A stretch of DNA of 64,000 nucleotides from the NCBI RefSeq assembly GCF_900290235.1, contig NZ_OLMK01000015.1:81835-145834 (forward strand), in the 5' to 3' direction. The translations under genes were made by a program, and so were the position numbers. Source of the DNA: Streptomyces sp. MA5143a. Lineage in GTDB: Bacteria; Actinomycetota; Actinomycetes; Streptomycetales; Streptomycetaceae. Under the pieces are notes generated by a model that had not been told where the DNA came from, did not search any database, and saw only the letters and a list, made by a program, of their open reading frames with translations. This document shows, piece by piece, positions 53,427 through 63,630 of the stretch; position 1 is the stretch's first letter, and each line of letters begins with the position of its first letter.

Positions 53427-54596
53427 TCACCGGGTGCGCGGCCAGAACCGGGGGTCCGGGGCGAAGCGGATCCTCAGCTCGCCGTCCCGCAGGGCCGCCC
53501 CGTCGACCGTGCAGCGGCGCAGGGCCGAGGGCAGCGGCACGATGCGCCGGAACTGCCCGGCGGTGACGACCAGCTCGTCGCCGCGCCGCACGAGGTCCAG
53601 CTCGTCGCGTATGGCGCCGGGCAGCGGGAGGTGCCAGACGAGCACGCCGTCGTCGGCGAGCCGGTCGGTGACGGGCCACTCGACCCGGGCGGGCCTGTCA
53701 CCCGCAGGGGGTACGTCGAGAGCGGTGAGGTCGTCGGTGCCGCGCGGGTCACGGCCGAGGTGGGCGACCTCGCGGACGGGGTGGGTGGCGCGCCACTCCG
53801 AGAGGGTCTTGTCCTGCTGGGCGACGAGACCCGCGAGCCAGGTGTCGGAGGTGTCCCCGGGCAGGACCCGGTTGGCGACCAGCGCGTCGACGGGGAGGCC
53901 GCGCAGGGCGAGGCCGACGCCCGCGACCCGGATGTGGTCGGCGCCGGCGGGGCCGGGCTCGGCGACCAGCCGTACGGTCGTGCCCGGGTCGTCGACGACC
54001 GCGGCGACGGCGGCCAGCTCGACGTCCCAGCGGGCGGCCGTCTCGTACAGCCACTCGGAGGGCATCGGCACCCCGGCCAGCCGGCCGAGCACGGGGCGCA
54101 GGGCGCGGGCCGCCTGGCGTTCGGCGGGGAGCAACCTCCGCAGGTAGCGGCGGAGTTCCTCCGGGAGGCCGAGGAGGGCGAGCGCCTGCGGGAGGGGCGG
54201 CAGATCGACGACGAGGAGGTCGTACGCCTCGGACAGCGCGGCGTCGCGGAGCGCGCGCAGGAGGGCCAGCTCCTCGGCACCGGGCAGCGGGGTGAGTTCC
54301 TCGGCGTCCAGCCGGCCGGCGCCCAGCAGGTCCAGGACGGAGGCGGCGCGCTCCTGGAACGCGACGAGGTCCGCGCGGAAGCGGGCGGCCGCGTCGGGCC
54401 GCCACGCGGTGAGGCCGGGGCCGACCGGTACGGGCTCGGCGCCGGTCGGGGTGCCCAGCACCGCCCCGAGGCTGTCGGTCCGGTCGGCGCTCAGCACGAG
54501 CGTGCGGCAGCCCTCCCGAGCCGCCGCCACCGCGGTGGCCGCGGCAACCGTCGTACGGCCACTGCCGCCTTGCCCGGTGATCAGGATGGTGCGCAT
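53427..54596 (-). CDS. ArsA-like (anion-pump type) ATPase with altered P-loop
   Basis: 389 aa from ATG 54596; the open frame to 54692 lacks support. Deviant Walker A GQGGSGRTT (residues 8-16): both lysines of the family GKGGVGKT motif are replaced (Gln, Arg). Then LVLSADRTDSLGAVLG and LLVVDLPPLPQALALLG (switch/Walker B region), and a C-terminal beta domain. Corresponds by position to Rv2184c in mycobacteria. TACCGT lies 8 nt upstream. Arsenic resistance is unlikely; function unknown. Confidence 0.82.
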   Translation of the reverse strand: MRTILITGQGGSGRTTVAAATAVAAAREGCRTLVLSADRTDSLGAVLGTPTGAEPVPVGPGLTAWRPDAAARFRADLVAFQERAASVLDLLGAGRLDAEELTPLPGAEELALLRALRDAALSEAYDLLVVDLPPLPQALALLGLPEELRRYLRRLLPAERQAARALRPVLGRLAGVPMPSEWLYETAARWDVELAAVAAVVDDPGTTVRLVAEPGPAGADHIRVAGVGLALRGLPVDALVANRVLPGDTSDTWLAGLVAQQDKTLSEWRATHPVREVAHLGRDPRGTDDLTALDVPPAGDRPARVEWPVTDRLADDGVLVWHLPLPGAIRDELDLVRRGDELVVTAGQFRRIVPLPSALRRCTVDGAALRDGELRIRFAPDPRFWPRTR

Positions 54597-54699
54597 GGAG
54601 CTGAACGGTAACCCACCCACGGGGGCAAGGATTCCGCTCACCACACGAACGGGGTGCCGCCCGGAGACGACCATGGGAGCGCACGGCGCCAAGAAACCG

Positions 54700-54765
54700 C
54701 CGGGTACTCAAGGGGCGCGGGGAACGGCGCGACCGGCCACGGCGCACGCGCAGCCGCGAACACCC
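54700..54765. repeat. dispersed Streptomyces intergenic repeat, copy B
   Basis: Contains AGGGGCGCGGGGAACGGCGCG followed by CCACGGCGCACGCGCAGCCGC-like sequence, matching the reverse complement of the core at 42948-43025. It lies in the gap of about 250 nt between the ArsA-like and SRPBCC genes. Confidence 0.6.
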
Positions 54766-54848
54766 GCGCTCCCCCGCCCCCTTGGGCGCTCAAAGGGCAC
54801 CCTTGTCACCAGGGCGAGTCGGGCGGGTGGGCAGCCCGGGGGACAGAC

Positions 54849-55289
54849 CTACGCCCCCGATTCCACCCGCTTCTTCAGCCCCGCCAGCGCCCGGTCGATG
54901 ATCACCTTCTCCGCCTTCCGCTTGATCATCCCGAGCATCGGGATCTTCACGTCCACGGTCAGCTGGTACGTCACCTCGGTCGCCGAGTCACTCACCGGCT
55001 TGAGGATGTACGACCCGTCCAGCGACCGCAGCATCTGCGACTTGACCAGCGTCCAGGACACTTCGTTCGTCCCGGTCCACGTGTACGCCAGCGTCTGGTC
55101 GTCCTTGATCGCCCCGGCGTCCATGACGAGCCGCACCTGCTCGGCGCGCCCCTCGTCGTCGGTCTTCAGGACCTCCGCCTCCTTCACCTCACCCGTCCAG
55201 TCGGGGTAGCGGGCGAAGTCGGCGATCACTCCCATGACGTCGGCCGCCGCAGCCTCGATCGTGATGCTCGAACTGGTGAATTCCGCCAT
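54849..55289 (-). CDS. SRPBCC-family (polyketide cyclase/START-like) protein
   Basis: 146 aa from ATG 55289. Helix-grip fold expected: TSSSITIEAAAADVMGVIADFARYPDWTGEVKEAEVLK, VTYQLTVDVKIPMLG, and a C-terminal amphipathic helix (IDRALAGLKKRVESG). Such proteins bind hydrophobic ligands. Mycobacterial counterpart by position is Rv2185c, next to the ArsA-like gene, as here. Ligand unknown. Confidence 0.88.
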   Translation of the reverse strand: MAEFTSSSITIEAAAADVMGVIADFARYPDWTGEVKEAEVLKTDDEGRAEQVRLVMDAGAIKDDQTLAYTWTGTNEVSWTLVKSQMLRSLDGSYILKPVSDSATEVTYQLTVDVKIPMLGMIKRKAEKVIIDRALAGLKKRVESGA

Positions 55290-55372
55290 CGCCGTGGCTC
55301 CTCCAGAAACGGTCCGGTGAGGGAGGTGGGTGCGCACGTATGTGCAGCGTGAAGGCTACCGCGCGTACGGAC

Positions 55373-56170
55373 TCACCACTCCAACGCCCACGGCTTACCG
55401 CTCCCGGCGAAGTGCCCCACGTTCACACACTCGGTGGCCCCGATCCTCATCCGCCGCGCCAGCGGCTGGTGGACGTGCCCGAACAGCGAGTACCGCGGCC
55501 GGGTCCGGCGGATCGCCTCCAGCAGCGCCCGGCTCCCCCGCTCGAACCGGCGCGCGACCGTGTCGTACACCAGCTCGGGCACCTCCGGCGGGATGTGCGT
55601 GCACAGCACGTCCACCTCCCCCACGGCCTCGATCTTCGCCGCGTACTCCTCGTCGCTGATCTCGTACGGCGTGCGCATGGGGGTGCGCAGTCCGCCGCCC
55701 ACGAACCCGAAGACCCAGCCCCCGATCTCGACGCACTCCCCGTCCAGCACGGTCGTCCCCCGCCCCGCGTACTCGGGCCACAGCGCCGGCATGTCGACAT
55801 TGCCGTAGGTGGCGTACGTCGGCTCCGGGAACGCCGCGAACAGCTCGGCGTACTGCTTGCGCACGGCCCCCTCGATCACGGCGGAACGGTCCTGCCCGAT
55901 GCCGGCCCAGAGCCGGGCGCCGAGTTCGCGGGCCTCCTCGAAGCGCCGGGCGGTGCGCAGTTCGACGAGCCGGGTGGCGTTCCCGGCGCCGAACAGATCG
56001 GGGAAGATCCCGCGCGAGTGGTCCGCGTAGTCGAGGAAGAGGACCAGGTCACCGAGGCACACCAGGGCGTCGGCACCCTCGCCGGCTCTGGCCAGGTCGC
56101 GCGCGTTGCCGTGCACGTCACTGACCACATGAATACGTGTCCTGCGGTTACCGCCTGGTGTGGGTGCCAT
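55373..56170 (-). CDS. metallophosphoesterase
   Basis: 265 aa from ATG 56170. Calcineurin-like metal motifs: VVSDVHGNARD (DXH), CLGDLVLFLDY (GDXXD-type), YGNVDMPAL (GNXD), LCTHIPPE and LFGHVHQPLA (GHXH). Resembles cytosolic phosphodiesterase/phosphatase families. It diverges from the acyl-CoA ligase gene across a 307-nt region. TACGCT 8 nt upstream of the start suggests a leaderless mRNA. Confidence 0.88.
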   Translation of the reverse strand: MAPTPGGNRRTRIHVVSDVHGNARDLARAGEGADALVCLGDLVLFLDYADHSRGIFPDLFGAGNATRLVELRTARRFEEARELGARLWAGIGQDRSAVIEGAVRKQYAELFAAFPEPTYATYGNVDMPALWPEYAGRGTTVLDGECVEIGGWVFGFVGGGLRTPMRTPYEISDEEYAAKIEAVGEVDVLCTHIPPEVPELVYDTVARRFERGSRALLEAIRRTRPRYSLFGHVHQPLARRMRIGATECVNVGHFAGSGKPWALEW

Positions 56171-56477
56171 GACGATCAAGCGTAGGCGGGTGCGGCATAG
56201 GTGAACAGAGTCGACCGAACCTGTGGTTACTGGCCAGTCAGTAAGTGTGGGGATTATTGTTCCCGGAGAACCCATACGTGTGACGCGGAAAACATCTCCC
56301 GCACCCCCCTCGCGGAGAAGCCATACCGACGGGTAACGTCCGGGCAGTCCAGTCGTGCTCAGGTTTTCAACCAGTGAGGAACCAAAGGGGGACCTGAGCG
56401 CTAGCCCCAGCCATGGACCGCACCGTCGCATCACACGCGTACGTCGTGGCGCCGGCGCCCTATGAGGAGCAGCAGTC
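56171..56477. other. divergent intergenic region before the acyl-CoA ligase
   Basis: 307 bases without a gene. Contains the TetR-type palindrome at 56227-56244 and, near the right end, GAGGAG (56464-56469) that decides the TTG start of the ligase. No other structure recognised. Confidence 0.55.
56227..56244. promoter_or_regulatory. TetR-type operator candidate
   Basis: TTACTG and CAGTAA (56227-56232, 56239-56244) form perfect 6-bp arms around GCCAGT. The half-site pattern resembles operators of TetR-family regulators of fatty-acid genes, and the next plus-strand gene is an acyl-CoA ligase. No TetR gene is adjacent, so the regulator would be encoded elsewhere. Confidence 0.5.
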
Positions 56478-58274
56478 TTGCGCGAGTTCAGCCTTCCGGC
56501 TTTGTACGAGGTCCCCGCGGACGGCAATCTGACCGACATCGTCCGCAGAAACGCCGCGCAGCATCCCGATGTCGCCGTCATCGCCCGCAAGGTGGACGGT
56601 GCCTGGCAGGACGTCGACGCGGTCCAGTTCCTCGCCGAGGTGCGGGCGGCCGCGAAGGGGCTCATCGCCGCCGGCGTCCAGCCGGGCGACCGGGTCGGGC
56701 TGATGTCCCGTACCCGCTACGAGTGGACCCTGCTGGACTTCGCGATCTGGTCGGCGGGCGCGGTCACCGTGCCGGTGTACGAGACCAGTTCGCCGGAGCA
56801 GGTGGAGTGGATCCTCTCCGACTCGGGCGCCACGGCCATGATCGTGGAGCTGGACACGCACACGGCCGCCGTCGAGTCGGTGCGCGACCGGCTGCCCGCG
56901 CTCAAGCACGTGTGGCAGATCGAGGGCGGCGGTGTGGAGGAGCTGGGGCGCCTCGGCCAGGACGTCACCGATGAGGCCGTCGAGGAGCGCAGCTCGCTGG
57001 CGAAGGCCGACGACCCGGCGACCATCGTCTACACGTCCGGCACGACGGGCCGCCCGAAGGGGTGCGTCCTCACCCACCGCAGCTTCTTCGCCGAGTGCGG
57101 CAACGTGGTGGAGCGGCTGCGGCCGCTGTTCCGCACGGGCGAGTGCAGTGTGCTGCTGTTCCTCCCGCTGGCTCACGTCTTCGGCCGGCTGGTGCAGATC
57201 GCGCCGATGATGGCGCCGATCAGGCTGGGCACCGTGCCGGACATCAAGAACCTCACCGACGAGCTGGCCTCCTTCCGGCCGACGCTGATCCTCGGTGTGC
57301 CGCGGGTGTTCGAGAAGGTCTACAACTCCGCCCGGGCCAAGGCGCAGGCCGACGGCAAGGGGAAGATCTTCGACAAGGCGGCGGACACGGCGATCGCGTA
57401 CAGCAGGGCGCTGGACACCCCGTCGGGCCCGGCCCTCGGGCTGAAGATCAAGCACAAGGTGTTCGACAAGCTCGTCTACAGCAAGCTGCGGGCGGTGCTC
57501 GGCGGCAAGGGCGAGTACGCGATCTCCGGCGGTGCCCCGCTCGGCGAGCGTCTGGGGCACTTCTTCCGCGGCATCGGCTTCACCGTCCTGGAGGGCTACG
57601 GTCTGACCGAGTCCTGTGCGGCGACGGCGTTCAACCCGTGGGACCGGCAGAAGATCGGTACGGTCGGACAGCCGCTGCCGGGTTCCGTGGTGCGCATCGC
57701 GGACGACGGAGAGGTGCTCCTGCACGGCGACCACCTGTTCAAGGAGTACTGGAACAACCCGGGCGCGACCGCGGAGGCGCTGGCCGACGGCTGGTTCCAC
57801 ACCGGTGACATCGGCACCCTCGACGAGGACGGCTACCTCAGCATCACGGGCCGCAAGAAGGAGATCATCGTCACCGCGGGCGGCAAGAACGTCGCCCCGG
57901 CCGTGATCGAGGACCGGATCCGGGCGCACGCGCTGGTCGCGGAGTGCATGGTCGTCGGCGACGGGCGTCCGTTCGTGGGCGCGCTGGTCACCATCGACGA
58001 GGAGTTCCTGGGCCGTTGGGCCGCCGAGCACGGCAAGCCCGCGGGGTCCACCGCGGCGTCACTGAGCGCGGACGCCGATCTGAACGCGGCCGTCCAGGCC
58101 GCGATCGACGACGGCAACGCCGCGGTGTCGAAGGCGGAATCGGTGCGGAAGTTCCGCATTCTCTCCTCCCAGTTCACGGAGGACTCGGGCCACCTGACGC
58201 CGTCCCTGAAGCTCAAGCGGAACGTGGTGGCGAAGGACTTCGCGGACGAGATCGAGGCGATCTACGCGAAGTAG
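56478..58274 (+). CDS. long-chain fatty-acid-CoA ligase (FadD15-like AMP-binding enzyme)
   Basis: Activates fatty acids via acyl-adenylate to acyl-CoA. 598 aa from an uncommon TTG start at 56478 with GAGGAG 8 nt upstream. Motifs: P-loop YTSGTTGRPKG (residues 185-195), FLPLAHVFGR, ISGGAPLGE, GYGLTESCAATAFN, DGWFHTGDIGTLDEDGYLSITGRKKE and the C-terminal catalytic lysine region SLKLKRNVV. Beside the PimB-like gene in mycobacteria stands FadD15; here a cholesterol oxidase separates them. Confidence 0.95.
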   Translation: MREFSLPALYEVPADGNLTDIVRRNAAQHPDVAVIARKVDGAWQDVDAVQFLAEVRAAAKGLIAAGVQPGDRVGLMSRTRYEWTLLDFAIWSAGAVTVPVYETSSPEQVEWILSDSGATAMIVELDTHTAAVESVRDRLPALKHVWQIEGGGVEELGRLGQDVTDEAVEERSSLAKADDPATIVYTSGTTGRPKGCVLTHRSFFAECGNVVERLRPLFRTGECSVLLFLPLAHVFGRLVQIAPMMAPIRLGTVPDIKNLTDELASFRPTLILGVPRVFEKVYNSARAKAQADGKGKIFDKAADTAIAYSRALDTPSGPALGLKIKHKVFDKLVYSKLRAVLGGKGEYAISGGAPLGERLGHFFRGIGFTVLEGYGLTESCAATAFNPWDRQKIGTVGQPLPGSVVRIADDGEVLLHGDHLFKEYWNNPGATAEALADGWFHTGDIGTLDEDGYLSITGRKKEIIVTAGGKNVAPAVIEDRIRAHALVAECMVVGDGRPFVGALVTIDEEFLGRWAAEHGKPAGSTAASLSADADLNAAVQAAIDDGNAAVSKAESVRKFRILSSQFTEDSGHLTPSLKLKRNVVAKDFADEIEAIYAK

Positions 58275-58292
58275 CACGCCCCTGATCTACGG

Positions 58293-59990
<1,698 letters not shown>

Positions 59991-61133
59991 CTAGAGCAAC
60001 AACTCCAACTTTTCGGCCAACGTGTCCCACCGCCACCGCTCCTCCACCCACGCCCGCCCCCGCTCCCCCATGCGGCGGCGCAGCTCGGGATCGCCGAGCA
60101 GGGTGACGACGCGTTCCGCGGCCTCCTCCGGGTGACCGCCCCGCACGACCCAGCCGGTCTCGCCGTCCAGCACCGCGTCGGGGGCGCCGCCGGAGTCACC
60201 GGCGACGACGGGCAGGCCGGTGGCGGACGCCTCCAGGTAGACGATGCCGAGGCCCTCCACGTCCAGCCCGCCCCGCCGGGTGCGGCACGGCATGGCGAAG
60301 ACGTCGCCCGCGCCGTAGTGGGCGGGCAGTTCGGACCAGGGCACGGACCCGGTGAAGCGGACCGACCCGGCGACACCGGTCTCCTCGGCGAGACGGCGCA
60401 GCTCCTTCTCGTACGGTCCTCCGCCGACGATCAGCAGGACCGCGTCCGGCTCCTTGGCGAGGATCGCCGGCATCGCCCGGATCAGGGTGTCCTGGCCCTT
60501 GCGGGGGACGAGCCGGGAGACGCACACGACCACCGGCCGGTCGGTGAGCCCGAGCCGGGCGCGGACCTCGTCGCCGCCGGAGTCCGGGTGGAAGATCTTC
60601 TCGTCCACGCCGGGCGGCAGCTGGACCATGCGCCCGGCCGCCTCGGGGGTGAGGGCCGTGGCGATCCGGGAGCGCGTGTACTCGCCGAGGTAGGTGATCG
60701 TGTCCGTGCCCTCGCCGATCCGCCGCAGCAGCTGCCGGGCGGCGGGCAGCTGGGCCCAGCCCGCCTCGTGCCCGTGCGTGGTGGCCACCAGCCGCCGGGC
60801 GCCCGCCCGGCGCAGGGCGGGGGCCATCAGGCCGAGGGGGGCCGCCGCCCCGAACCACACCGACGTGCAGCCGTGCTCCCGCAGCAGCCGCACGGCCGTC
60901 CGCGTGGCGCCCGGCGTCGGCAGCAGCATGGTCGTGCGGTCGCGCACGACGGTGAAGGGCTGCTCGGCGTCGAAGGCGGCCGTCGCCTCGACGCCCTCGC
61001 GGCTCCGCTTCCAGGTCGAGGCGTAGACGACGACCTTCTCGGGGTCCAGACGCAGCGCCATGTTGTGCAGGAACGCCTGGATGCCGCCGGGCCGGGGCGG
61101 GAAGTCGTTGGTCACGATCAGGGTCTTGTGCAT
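59991..61133 (-). CDS. GT4 glycosyltransferase, PimB-like mannosyltransferase
   Basis: Probably the second mannosyl transfer in phosphatidylinositol mannoside synthesis, at the inner membrane face. 380 aa from ATG 61133 (the frame to 61241 covers a repeat region). GT-B fold: N-terminal TNDFPPRPGGIQAFLHNM, C-terminal SRLVPRKGQDTLIRAMP, VGGGPYEKELRRLA and the nucleotide-sugar EX7E-type region EGLGIVYLEASATGLPVVAGDSGG. TAGGGT lies 8 nt upstream. Position matches mycobacterial pimB (Rv2188c). Confidence 0.9.
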   Translation of the reverse strand: MHKTLIVTNDFPPRPGGIQAFLHNMALRLDPEKVVVYASTWKRSREGVEATAAFDAEQPFTVVRDRTTMLLPTPGATRTAVRLLREHGCTSVWFGAAAPLGLMAPALRRAGARRLVATTHGHEAGWAQLPAARQLLRRIGEGTDTITYLGEYTRSRIATALTPEAAGRMVQLPPGVDEKIFHPDSGGDEVRARLGLTDRPVVVCVSRLVPRKGQDTLIRAMPAILAKEPDAVLLIVGGGPYEKELRRLAEETGVAGSVRFTGSVPWSELPAHYGAGDVFAMPCRTRRGGLDVEGLGIVYLEASATGLPVVAGDSGGAPDAVLDGETGWVVRGGHPEEAAERVVTLLGDPELRRRMGERGRAWVEERWRWDTLAEKLELLL

Positions 61134-61172
61134 CGCCGCCGACCCTACCGAACGGGGCTGGGCCGGCCCCCG

Positions 61173-61251
61173 CGAGGCACCCCGCACGGGACCCGGTCGA
61201 GGGGCACCTCCTACAGGATCCGGCCGAGGGGCACCTCGCACGCAATCCGCC
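61173..61251. repeat. degenerate tandem repeat in the divergent PimB/GT87 gap
   Basis: Three imperfect units of 25-27 bp (61173-61197, 61198-61224, 61225-61251), each beginning CGAGG(GG)CACC. Adjacent to the GT4 start; no gene is apparent in the 240-nt gap. Confidence 0.65.
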
Positions 61252-61373
61252 GCTGCTTCACCGCCGTCTCACAGCCGGACGGGAGATCATGTCCTCCCAC
61301 CCGCACAATCGTGGGGTAATCCGTGCGGAGACGACACGCCGGGCGCGGGCACACTTTCGGACAGGGGCATCGG

Positions 61374-62615
61374 ATGGCTCAGCTGGACCTGACGGGCACA
61401 CGGCGGCCCCCGTTCGGCCTGCTCGCGGTCTGGGGCGCGACCAGGCTGGTCCTGCTGCTGTTCGTCTTCAAGGTGTGGGTGTTCCCGGGCCCGGACGTCA
61501 CCACCGACGTGTCGGTCATCTACCAGGGCTGGTACGGCACCCTGCGCACCGGAACGTATCCGCTGGACGACGTGACGTGGCAGTACCCGCCCGCCGCCGC
61601 CCTCGCGATCCTCTCCCCCGCGCTGCTGCCCTTCCTGGAGTACGCCTCCGCGTTCTTCGTCCTCGCCTTCCTCGCCGACCTGGCGGTGCTCGCCCTGCTC
61701 CTGTACACCGGCGGCCGGCCGGGCCGGTCCCGGCGCGGCGCCTGGGTGTGGGCGGTGGGCCTGCCGCTGCTCGGCCCTACGGTGTACGCCCGCTACGACG
61801 TGATGGTGACCGCGGTCGCGGTCGCCGCGCTCCTCGCGGGCAGCCGCCGCCCGGCGGTGATGGGGGCGCTGACGGCCTTCGCGGCCCTGCTGAAGGTGTG
61901 GCCGGCCCTGCTGCTCCTGGGGGCCCGCGGCCGTACGGCGTGGCTCTGGGCGGCGGCCACGGCGGCCGGGCTGTCGCTGGTCCTCGCCGTGTCGATGCCC
62001 GGCGCGTTCGCCTTCCTGACCTTCCAGCGCGACCGGGGCACCGAGGTGGAGTCGCTGGGCGCCCTCGTCTTCCACGTGGCCCGGCACTTCGGCTGGGACG
62101 GCCAGGTGCTGCTCAACTACGGCTCGGTCGAGTTCCTCGGCGACCATGTCGACGTCGTGAGCGACGCGGCCCTGGCGCTGACCGGGGTGGCGTTCGCCTG
62201 GCTGCTGCTGTGGCGGGTGCGGGCCCGGCACTTCGCCCCGCACACCCTGGCGGACGCCGCTTTCACGGCCGTGCTGATGTTCACCGCGACCAGCAGGGTG
62301 ATCAGCCCCCAGTACATGGTGTGGCTGGTCGGCCTCGCGGCCGTGTGCCTCTGCTTCCGGGCAGGTCGCATGCGGTGGCCCGCCGTCCTGGTCCTGACGG
62401 CGTCCTTCGTGACCGTGCTGGAGTTCCCGATCTGGTTCGGCCATGTCGTCATGAGCGACTGGCTGGGCATCACGCTCCTCTTCGTCCGCAACGGGCTCCT
62501 CGTGCTGGCCGCGCTCGTCGCCGCCCTCGAACTGTGGCGGAGCACGGTCCCGCACCCGCGCCGGGCCGCGGTCCCGGGGCAGGCGGCCCGCGCCAGGGAG
62601 TCGCTGAACTCCTGA
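61374..62615 (+). CDS. GT87-family membrane mannosyltransferase-like protein
   Basis: 413 aa from ATG 61374. About ten membrane helices, with the GT-C-type first periplasmic loop carrying acidic residues (PGPDVTTDVSVIYQGWY and YPLDDVTWQYPPAA), as in DUF2029 polyprenol-phosphate-mannose-dependent transferases. The C-terminal tail is cytoplasmic and basic. Divergent from the PimB-like gene. In M. tuberculosis the GT87 alpha-(1,2)-mannosyltransferase Rv2181 lies in the corresponding block, so a lipoglycan role is plausible; acceptor unknown. Confidence 0.87.
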   Translation: MAQLDLTGTRRPPFGLLAVWGATRLVLLLFVFKVWVFPGPDVTTDVSVIYQGWYGTLRTGTYPLDDVTWQYPPAAALAILSPALLPFLEYASAFFVLAFLADLAVLALLLYTGGRPGRSRRGAWVWAVGLPLLGPTVYARYDVMVTAVAVAALLAGSRRPAVMGALTAFAALLKVWPALLLLGARGRTAWLWAAATAAGLSLVLAVSMPGAFAFLTFQRDRGTEVESLGALVFHVARHFGWDGQVLLNYGSVEFLGDHVDVVSDAALALTGVAFAWLLLWRVRARHFAPHTLADAAFTAVLMFTATSRVISPQYMVWLVGLAAVCLCFRAGRMRWPAVLVLTASFVTVLEFPIWFGHVVMSDWLGITLLFVRNGLLVLAALVAALELWRSTVPHPRRAAVPGQAARARESLNS

Positions 62616-62638
62616 GCGTGCCCGGCGCGACGGCGGCG

Positions 62639-63547
62639 TCAGCCGCGGCCGCGGATGCTGTCGATGATGCGGGTCCAGTTGTCGCCGCCGTGTCCGTCCT
62701 CGATCGCGCGCCGGTAGTGGGCCTGCACGGCCAGGGGCAGCGCGAGGTCGAGGCCGAGTGACGTGCTGGTCTCGACGATGTGGTCGGACGTCGCGCCCAT
62801 CATGGTGACCGTGCTGAGGTCGCCCGGGTGCTCCCCGGCGTCCAGCCAGGCGCCGAGCTCCTCCTCACCGGCCCTCAGCATCGGGCCGATCGTGTCGACG
62901 AACGAGAGCAGCTCCGGCAGCGCCTCCCTGGCCGGCGTCCCGGCCGTCCCCAGCATGGCGGTGGCGTGCATCAGCCCCGACAACGTGGTGAGGAACACGG
63001 CGAGTTGGGCCTGGTACATCAGCTGGGCGAGGCCCGGGTCCGCACCCAGATACCGCGGTGTCCCCAGCAGGGCCAGCACCTCCCGGTGCCGCTCGAACAC
63101 CGGTGCGTCGCCGCTGTAGTAGACGTGCGACGCCGGTGTGCCGACCATCGGTGCGGGGACCATGACCCCTCCGGTGAGGAAGGCGGCCCCGTGGCCCGCC
63201 GCCCAGGTCACCGCCTCGCGGGTGCGGCCCGGCGTGTCGGAGCTGAGGTTGACCAGCGTCCGGCCCGCGAGGGACGCGGTGGCGCGGTCGAGGATGTCGT
63301 ACATGGCCCGGTAGTCGGTGAGGCTGAGGATCACCAGGCCGCTCGCCCCGACCGCCTCACCGGGCGTCGCCGCGAGGGTCGCGCCGTCGGCGACGAGGCC
63401 GTCGGCGCGGGAGGCGGTGCGGTTCCAGACGGTGACCGGGTGGCCGGCGGCGAGCAGGGTGCGGGTCATCGCCTGCCCCATCGGGCCGAGCCCGATGACG
63501 GTGACGGAACTGTCCTTGCTGGTAGGGGTGTTCTGGAGTGCGTTCAC
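62639..63547 (-). CDS. imine-reductase-like NAD(P)-dependent oxidoreductase
   Basis: 302 aa from GTG 63547 (VNALQNTPTSK), which has GGAGGG immediately upstream; GTG 63571 is an alternative. Rossmann motif VIGLGPMGQAM, then VWNRTASRADGL, ILSLTDYRAMYDIL, and a helical C-terminal dimerisation domain ending HYRRAIEDGHGGDNWTRIID. The 6-phosphogluconate-dehydrogenase-like layout and C-terminal domain point to the imine reductase / beta-hydroxyacid dehydrogenase superfamily. Divergent from an HxlR regulator, its likely controller. Confidence 0.85.
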   Translation of the reverse strand: MNALQNTPTSKDSSVTVIGLGPMGQAMTRTLLAAGHPVTVWNRTASRADGLVADGATLAATPGEAVGASGLVILSLTDYRAMYDILDRATASLAGRTLVNLSSDTPGRTREAVTWAAGHGAAFLTGGVMVPAPMVGTPASHVYYSGDAPVFERHREVLALLGTPRYLGADPGLAQLMYQAQLAVFLTTLSGLMHATAMLGTAGTPAREALPELLSFVDTIGPMLRAGEEELGAWLDAGEHPGDLSTVTMMGATSDHIVETSTSLGLDLALPLAVQAHYRRAIEDGHGGDNWTRIIDSIRGRG

Positions 63548-63580
63548 CCCTCCATGCTCGAACAGCGCCACTAGTCTCGG

Positions 63581-63607
63581 AAGTACCTACTAATTACTGC
63601 GGTACTT
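63581..63607. promoter_or_regulatory. inverted repeat between imine reductase and HxlR genes
   Basis: AAGTACC (63581-63587) and GGTACTT (63601-63607) form a perfect 7-bp inverted repeat with 13 nt between them, in the short divergent region; the likely operator of the HxlR regulator. Confidence 0.65.
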
Positions 63608-63630
63608 ACCTTTCCGTAAGGGGGATCGTG

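Noticed and set aside
51699..54611. 970-codon plus-strand frame opposite glk, DUF5304 and ArsA-like genes
   Set aside because: Antisense to three coding genes, low-complexity Gly/Ala/Arg composition, no family similarity that I can see.
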